The translations under genes were made by a program, and so were the position numbers. DNA of 64,000 bases, from assembly GCF_024979235.1 (NCBI RefSeq), contig NZ_JANLCM010000001.1, positions 1,178,001 to 1,242,000 on the forward strand, written 5' to 3'. The notes beneath the pieces were generated by a model. The model worked only from the letters and a program-made list of their open reading frames with translations, was not told the DNA's origin and ran no database searches. Each line of letters starts with the position of its first letter. Position 1 is the first letter of the stretch. Positions 59,974 through 64,000 of this stretch are shown in pieces. Source of the stretch: Herbiconiux aconitum (GTDB lineage: Bacteria > Actinomycetota > Actinomycetes > Actinomycetales > Microbacteriaceae).

Positions 59974-60933
59974 TCAGCGCGAGACCGGGTCGACCTGGTC
60001 CAGGAGGTCCAGCTCGCCGGCCCGCACGAAGCTCTCCCAGTCGCCAAACCCCAAGCATGCGAACGCGCCTGCGCGGGTGGCGGTTCCGAGGCGGGCCAGT
60101 AGGTCGCCCCCGAGAAGTAGCTCGGCCAGATAGCCGGCGACGAACGCATCGCCCGCCCCGACGGTGTCGACAGGGTCGATCCGTGTGGCGGGAAACGCCA
60201 CGCGCTGCCCCTCCGAGAGCGTGACGCTTCCGGCAGCGCCGAGCTTTATCACCGCGGTCGAGGGTCCGAGTTCGCAGATCCGTTCGGCGAGAGCGTCAGG
60301 GCTGCCGGGGCCGACCAGGAGTTCGGCTTCGCTCTCGCCAGCGAAGACGATCTGGGATCGCTCAGCTAATCGCCGGTAGACGATCCTCGGGTCCCGCCCC
60401 CGCCACAGCGCACTGCGGTGGTTGACATCGAACGACACCGGGACGCCCGCATCGGCAGCTAGACCGATCGCGTGGAACACCGCTCTCTCTGCCGAGTCGG
60501 ACAACGCGGGAGTGATGCCGGTGACGTGCAGCACACCTGCGCCGGAAAGCAGGCTCGCGTCGATGTCGTCGGCATCGAGGCGGCTCCCCGCACTGCCTGC
60601 TCGCGCATACGTCACCGCACTGTGCCCAGGAATGCGTGCCTCTTTGACCATCAGGCCGGTGTGGGCAAGCGGATCGACGATCCCGTGGGTATGCACACCT
60701 TCGGCGCGCAACTCCCTCAGGATCTTGCGGCCGGCTGCGTCGTCGCCGACGCGTCCGATCCAGGCTGCCCCGACGCCGAGCCGCGCGACGCCGATCGCGA
60801 CGTTGCTCTCTGCGCCGCCCATCGCGAAGTGGTACTGGTCGACGAGTTCGCCGAGGCCGCTGTGCGAGGCGCGGAACAGTCCCATGGTCTCGCCGAGGGT
60901 CACCAGCGTCGGCGTCGCGCCCGAATCCGCCAT
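59974..60933 (-). CDS. PfkB-family sugar kinase, 2-keto-3-deoxygluconate kinase type
   Basis: 319 residues. LVTLGETMGLFR and FAMGGAESNVAIGVARLG are typical of KDG kinases (substrate-binding GG). The PfkB end motif DTVGAGDAFVAGYLAELL carries the catalytic Asp. It phosphorylates 2-keto-3-deoxygluconate or -galactonate to the 6-phosphate, the substrate of the aldolase encoded just upstream. The ATG and the aldolase TGA share one base (TGATG). Fourth and last gene of the operon. Confidence 0.9.
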   Translation of the reverse strand: MADSGATPTLVTLGETMGLFRASHSGLGELVDQYHFAMGGAESNVAIGVARLGVGAAWIGRVGDDAAGRKILRELRAEGVHTHGIVDPLAHTGLMVKEARIPGHSAVTYARAGSAGSRLDADDIDASLLSGAGVLHVTGITPALSDSAERAVFHAIGLAADAGVPVSFDVNHRSALWRGRDPRIVYRRLAERSQIVFAGESEAELLVGPGSPDALAERICELGPSTAVIKLGAAGSVTLSEGQRVAFPATRIDPVDTVGAGDAFVAGYLAELLLGGDLLARLGTATRAGAFACLGFGDWESFVRAGELDLLDQVDPVSR

Positions 60934-61592
60934 CACAGGACCGCCTGCTGGTCGAGACCGGGGCCCATGGCGGCCGCCGCCAACTCCGTCGCTTCGCGCG
61001 CCCTTTGCGCGATCAGATCGAATCGCCCGGCGCGAATCAGGTCGCCGGGTACCATCCAGCTCCCGCACACCGCGGGAACGCGAGGATGGCGAAGATACTC
61101 CGCGAGATTCTGGGGGGACACACCGCCGCTCGGAATGAAGTGCATGCCCGGGAACGGTGCCGCCAGCGCGCGGATCGTCTCGATACCGCCCAACCGGTCG
61201 GCCGGAAAGAACTTGACGGTGTCGATCCCCGCCCGCACGGCGCGCTGCACCTCGGTCGCGGTAGCGGTGCCGGGCAGTGGCTCCAGCCCGCTGCTGAGCA
61301 TCAGCTCGACGAGCTCGTCGTCGAAGCCGGGACTGACCGCGAAGCGCGCCCCCGCCGCGGCGACTTCGTTCACCTGGCCCGGGTGCACGACGGTGCCGGC
61401 ACCGACCGTGAACACGTCGCCCAGCGTGGAGGCGATCGCGGCGATGGAGGCCACGCCGGCGGGAGTGCGCAGGGTGATCTCCGCGCAGAGGATTCCTCCG
61501 CTCATGAGCGCGTGCGCGAGCTCGACTGCCGCCGTCGCGTCTTCGATCACGACGACGGGAATCACCGGATGCCGCGCGAATCCGACGCTCAT
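60933..61592 (-). CDS. eda: KDPG/KHG-type aldolase (2-dehydro-3-deoxyphosphogluconate or -galactonate aldolase)
   Basis: 219 residues. The class I aldolase motifs are intact: CAEITLRT with Glu38, VGAGTV, and the Schiff-base Lys127 in TVKFFPA, followed by PSGGVS (phosphate loop). It splits the phosphorylated keto-deoxy acid into pyruvate and glyceraldehyde-3-phosphate. It lies between the SDR (4-bp overlap) and the kinase (1-bp overlap). The gluco/galacto specificity cannot be told by eye. Confidence 0.92.
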   Translation of the reverse strand: MSVGFARHPVIPVVVIEDATAAVELAHALMSGGILCAEITLRTPAGVASIAAIASTLGDVFTVGAGTVVHPGQVNEVAAAGARFAVSPGFDDELVELMLSSGLEPLPGTATATEVQRAVRAGIDTVKFFPADRLGGIETIRALAAPFPGMHFIPSGGVSPQNLAEYLRHPRVPAVCGSWMVPGDLIRAGRFDLIAQRAREATELAAAAMGPGLDQQAVL

Positions 61593-62344
61593 CTGCCGAG
61601 CCACCCTCCGTCGACCGGGAGCACGATGCCCGAGACGTAGTCCGATGCGCGGGATGCCAGGAACACCGTCGCTCCGGCAAGATCCCCTGGTTCGCCCCAG
61701 CGACCTGCGGGAATTCGCTCCAGGATGCTCCGCGAGCGGTCCGGGTCGGAGCGCAAGGCCGCGGTGTTGTCGGTCGCGATGTAGCCGGGCGCGATCGCGT
61801 TGACGTTCACGCCGCCGGACGCCCACTCGTTCGCGAGCGCCTTGGTCAGACCCGCGATGCCCGACTTCGCCGCCGTGTAGCCGGGCACGTTGATGCCCCC
61901 CTGGAAGCTCAGCAGCGAAGCGGTGAAGATGATCTTGCCGCGCCCGCGTTCGAGCATTCCTCGGCCGACCTGCTGGGTGAGCAGGAACTGGCTCGTGAGG
62001 TTCACCTGCAGCACGCGGTCCCAGGACGCGATCGGGTGGTCCGCAGCGGGCGCGCGCTCGATGGTTCCCGCGTTGTTGACGAGGATGTCCACGCGCCGGG
62101 GGGAGAGGTCGTCCGCGAGCGAGCGAACGGCATCCGGGTCAGCGAAGTCGCACGAGACCGACTCGAACGAGCCGCCCGCCGCGGTGATCGCGCGTTCGAC
62201 CTCACTGCCCGGGGCAAGGGTAGCGCTCACCCCGACGATATGCGCGCCCGCTGACGCGAGCGCCTCCGCCATCGCGCGCCCGATGCCCCGGCTGGCGCCG
62301 GTGACGACGGCGGTCGTTCCCGTCAGGTCGAACAGCGCCGTCAT
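61589..62344 (-). CDS. kduD: KduD-like SDR (2-dehydro-3-deoxygluconate 5-dehydrogenase)
   Basis: 251 residues. FDLTGTTAVVTGASRGIG opens the fold, NNAGTIERAP follows, and SLLSFQGGINVPGYTAAKSG holds the catalytic Ser, Tyr and Lys in the wording characteristic of KduD. It interconverts 2-keto-3-deoxygluconate and its 5-keto form in uronate catabolism. Its ATG overlaps the dehydrogenase stop (ATGA) and its stop overlaps the aldolase ATG (ATGA). A gluconate 5-dehydrogenase is the main alternative. Confidence 0.88.
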   Translation of the reverse strand: MTALFDLTGTTAVVTGASRGIGRAMAEALASAGAHIVGVSATLAPGSEVERAITAAGGSFESVSCDFADPDAVRSLADDLSPRRVDILVNNAGTIERAPAADHPIASWDRVLQVNLTSQFLLTQQVGRGMLERGRGKIIFTASLLSFQGGINVPGYTAAKSGIAGLTKALANEWASGGVNVNAIAPGYIATDNTAALRSDPDRSRSILERIPAGRWGEPGDLAGATVFLASRASDYVSGIVLPVDGGWLGR

Positions 62345-63372
62345 CGGACGGCACCCGTGCCGGCGACATCCACCAGCACCTTCATCGCTTTCCCCGACTC
62401 GAGCGCAGCGAAGGCTTCGTCGGTCTGTGCCAGGTCGACGATGCGGCTGATCAGCGCGCTGGTGGGAATGACTCCGTCGGCGACCAATTCGACTGCCCTC
62501 TCGAAGTCGGCGCGCGTGTAGACGCGCGCCCCCAGGATGCGCAGTTCCCGCCAGAACACCCGCTGTAGGTCGACGGCGCGCGGCTGCGGGTGGATGGCGA
62601 CGACTACCAGCGTGCCGCGCACCTTCGGCAGCGACGTGGCGCTGGCCACCGCGGCGGCGGCGCCGGAGACCTCGAACACCACATCGGCGCCGGCATCTGC
62701 GGTCCACTCGTTCACCGCCTGAGTGAGGTCCTGCGCTGCGGGATCGAGCGTGCGAAAGCCGAGGTCGGCGATCTGCGCGCGGCGGCGCTCGTCGAGTTCG
62801 ACGACGACGACCTCGGCACCCTCGTGGCGGGCCACCGTGGCGATGAGCACGCCGATCGGCCCGCCGCCGAGCACCACCACCCGGTCGCCCGGGGCGAGCT
62901 CAGACCGCCGGACGTCGTGCACGGCGACGGCCACCGGTTCGACGAGCGCTGCCTCATCGAGGGCGAGCGAGGCCGGCAGGCGCACCAGAGTCTCCTGAGG
63001 AACATTCCAGCGTTCCTGGAGCGCTCCCGGGGAGTCGATCCCGATGAAGTCGAGGTTCTGGCAGATGTGCTCGTTGCCCGCGAGACAGGCCGGGCACGTG
63101 CCGTCCCAGGAGAGCGGCATGACCGTGACACGGTCTCCCTCGATCCAGTTCTCGACGCCCTCGCCCACGGCAGTGATCACGCCGCTCATCTCGTGGCCGA
63201 AAGTCAGAGGGGTCGCCACTCGCGCATCCATGTGGCCGTGATAGATGTGCAGATCAGTGCCGCACAGACCGGCGAAGGCCACTGAGATCTGTACTTCGCC
63301 CGAGCCGGGCGGACGTTCGGGTACGTCCGCGACAGCGAGCTGCTGTGCGGAGAGGTACTGCAGAGCACGCAT
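62341..63372 (-). CDS. Zn-dependent medium-chain alcohol dehydrogenase (sugar/polyol type)
   Basis: 343 residues. Catalytic zinc ligands are in GLCGTDLHIYHG (Cys) and FGHEMSGV (His-Glu); structural zinc Cys are in CPACLAGNEHIC; the cofactor motif is VVLGGGPIGVLIATVA, with Glu in VVVELDE suggesting NAD. Relatives oxidise L-idonate, galactitol phosphate, threonine or butanediol. First gene of the four-gene operon; it probably oxidises a sugar acid or aldose feeding into KduD. Start ATG 63372. Confidence 0.9.
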   Translation of the reverse strand: MRALQYLSAQQLAVADVPERPPGSGEVQISVAFAGLCGTDLHIYHGHMDARVATPLTFGHEMSGVITAVGEGVENWIEGDRVTVMPLSWDGTCPACLAGNEHICQNLDFIGIDSPGALQERWNVPQETLVRLPASLALDEAALVEPVAVAVHDVRRSELAPGDRVVVLGGGPIGVLIATVARHEGAEVVVVELDERRRAQIADLGFRTLDPAAQDLTQAVNEWTADAGADVVFEVSGAAAAVASATSLPKVRGTLVVVAIHPQPRAVDLQRVFWRELRILGARVYTRADFERAVELVADGVIPTSALISRIVDLAQTDEAFAALESGKAMKVLVDVAGTGAVR

Positions 63373-63530
63373 AAATCCTCCGTTGGTATGACGTCGTATG
63401 GTGTTAGCGCCGCTCTTTCCGACGGCCTACAACAGAGGTCATTGTACATAGGTCACATGTATGATCTAATAACGCAGGGGCCGCGCACCGCGGCTCGTCG
63501 TCAACGTCGTCGACCAGACAAGGACTCGAA
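63373..63530. promoter_or_regulatory. Divergent regulatory region of the sugar-acid operon and second binding protein
   Basis: TATGACGTCGTA (63387-63398) is an imperfect dyad within TTGGTATGAC, reminiscent of GntR-type hexuronate operators. For the rightward gene, TTGTAC (63442-63447), 17 bp and TCTAAT (63465-63470) make a fair promoter, overlapped by the dyad GTACAT...ATGTAT. The patch is clearly AT-richer than its surroundings. Confidence 0.45.
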
Positions 63531-64000
63531 ATGGCTACACAGCAACGCCGCTTCACCCGATTCGCCCGAACCATCGCCGTTGCGGTGTCAGCCGCTGCGC
63601 TCATCGCTCTTTCCGCGTGCAGCGGCGGCGGCAGCGGAGGAGGAGATGACTCCGAACTCGGATTCACCCCCGCCGAGCAGGTCAAGGACAGCCCCATAAC
63701 CGTGTGGGTGGATGCATCCCGCGAACCGGCGATTCAGGCCTTCCAGGCGAAGTATCCGGACATCGACGTCAATGTCGAGACGTACGACGGGAACGCCAGC
63801 GGCTCGGGGAGCTTCCAGACCAAGATCTCGCTCTTCGATCAGGCAGGTGAGGGTTGGCCCGATGTGGTCTTCTCCACCCAGAACAACGACGCGTCGTGGG
63901 CTTCCAAGGAGACCAACGGCCAGCAGGCCTTCGCGGCCCCCGTCAACAAGGGGTGGTTCGATCAAGACTTCCTCGACGGCTTCACGCCCGGATCGCTCGA
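63531..64000 (+). CDS. Sugar ABC transporter substrate-binding lipoprotein (partial, runs off the right edge)
   Basis: The 156 visible residues begin MATQQRRFTRFARTIAVAV and pass through the lipobox LSAC into a Gly/Ser linker. The mature part (ITVWVDASREPAIQAFQAKYPDIDV, WPDVVFSTQNNDASWAS) has the family-1 sugar-binding pattern. AAGGA is 9 bp upstream of the ATG. It is divergent from the dehydrogenase/KduD/aldolase/kinase operon, so its ligand is probably a uronate-containing oligosaccharide or sugar acid (inference). Confidence 0.9.
   Translation, partial: MATQQRRFTRFARTIAVAVSAAALIALSACSGGGSGGGDDSELGFTPAEQVKDSPITVWVDASREPAIQAFQAKYPDIDVNVETYDGNASGSGSFQTKISLFDQAGEGWPDVVFSTQNNDASWASKETNGQQAFAAPVNKGWFDQDFLDGFTPGSL

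Overview
The window is high-GC DNA with actinobacterial codon use, GTG starts, actinobacterial families (LCP proteins, maltokinase, DUF5997 and DUF6458 proteins) and a strong preference for GGATG/CATCC-containing words. Together these suggest a soil- or plant-associated member of the Microbacteriaceae. The family assignment is an inference from style and gene content; no 16S gene is present. There is no phage, IS element or CRISPR array. It reads as a chromosomal segment with three catabolic islands set among housekeeping genes.

Region 1 (1-10.9 kb): a sugar ABC binding lipoprotein cut by the left edge, with two perfect 16-bp LacI-type palindromes in front of it; a sulfur pair (O-acetylhomoserine sulfhydrylase-like enzyme carrying a hexanucleotide repeat tail, and a DszA/NtaA-type flavin monooxygenase); a 3-hydroxyisobutyrate-dehydrogenase-like protein interrupted in frame by a palindrome; an MBL hydrolase; a 14-TM drug exporter; a D,D-carboxypeptidase; and a secreted cell-wall-binding-repeat protein.

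Region 2 (10.9-19.9 kb): an aromatic-degradation island. Maleylacetate reductase, hydroxyquinol 1,2-dioxygenase and a flavin split-barrel protein form an operon. It is divergent from an acyl-CoA-ligase-like and a thiolase-like gene, with tandem TGAAC-N3-GTTCA palindromes between. The simplest reading is hydroxyquinol -> maleylacetate -> 3-oxoadipate -> CoA ester -> thiolysis. A TetR gene follows, divergent from an SDR-cupin-alpha/beta hydrolase operon, with a repeated operator between.

Region 3 (20-48.4 kb): mixed core and accessory genes: RecQ, a LAL regulator with a membrane partner, phosphoglucomutase, prephenate dehydratase, maltokinase, a DUF5997/LysR-domain pair, a Ser/Thr kinase with a lipoprotein and small membrane proteins, an ArsR-phosphatase fusion, a diacylglycerol-kinase-like enzyme, seryl-tRNA synthetase, tRNA-Ser(UGA) followed by a YefM-YoeB toxin-antitoxin pair, two regulator/transporter or regulator/reductase pairs, a tandem LCP pair (the second apparently starting at ATT) and tRNA-Ser(GCU) overlapping the preceding CDS.

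Region 4 (48.8-64 kb): a glycan-utilisation island. It has a FAD oxidoreductase, an RpiR regulator, a sugar ABC transporter (binding protein and two permeases, no ATPase), a secreted GH43 enzyme resembling exo-beta-1,3-galactanases, a GH42 beta-galactosidase, a tightly overlapped operon for 2-keto-3-deoxy sugar-acid catabolism (dehydrogenase, KduD-like SDR, KDPG-type aldolase, KDG-type kinase) and a second binding protein cut by the right edge. A shared motif YAARNNATTTGC precedes three transcription units here and is a candidate local operator.

Several 55-75-bp palindromic elements are scattered at gene ends, and two of them (at 19.9 and 44.0 kb) are clearly homologous.
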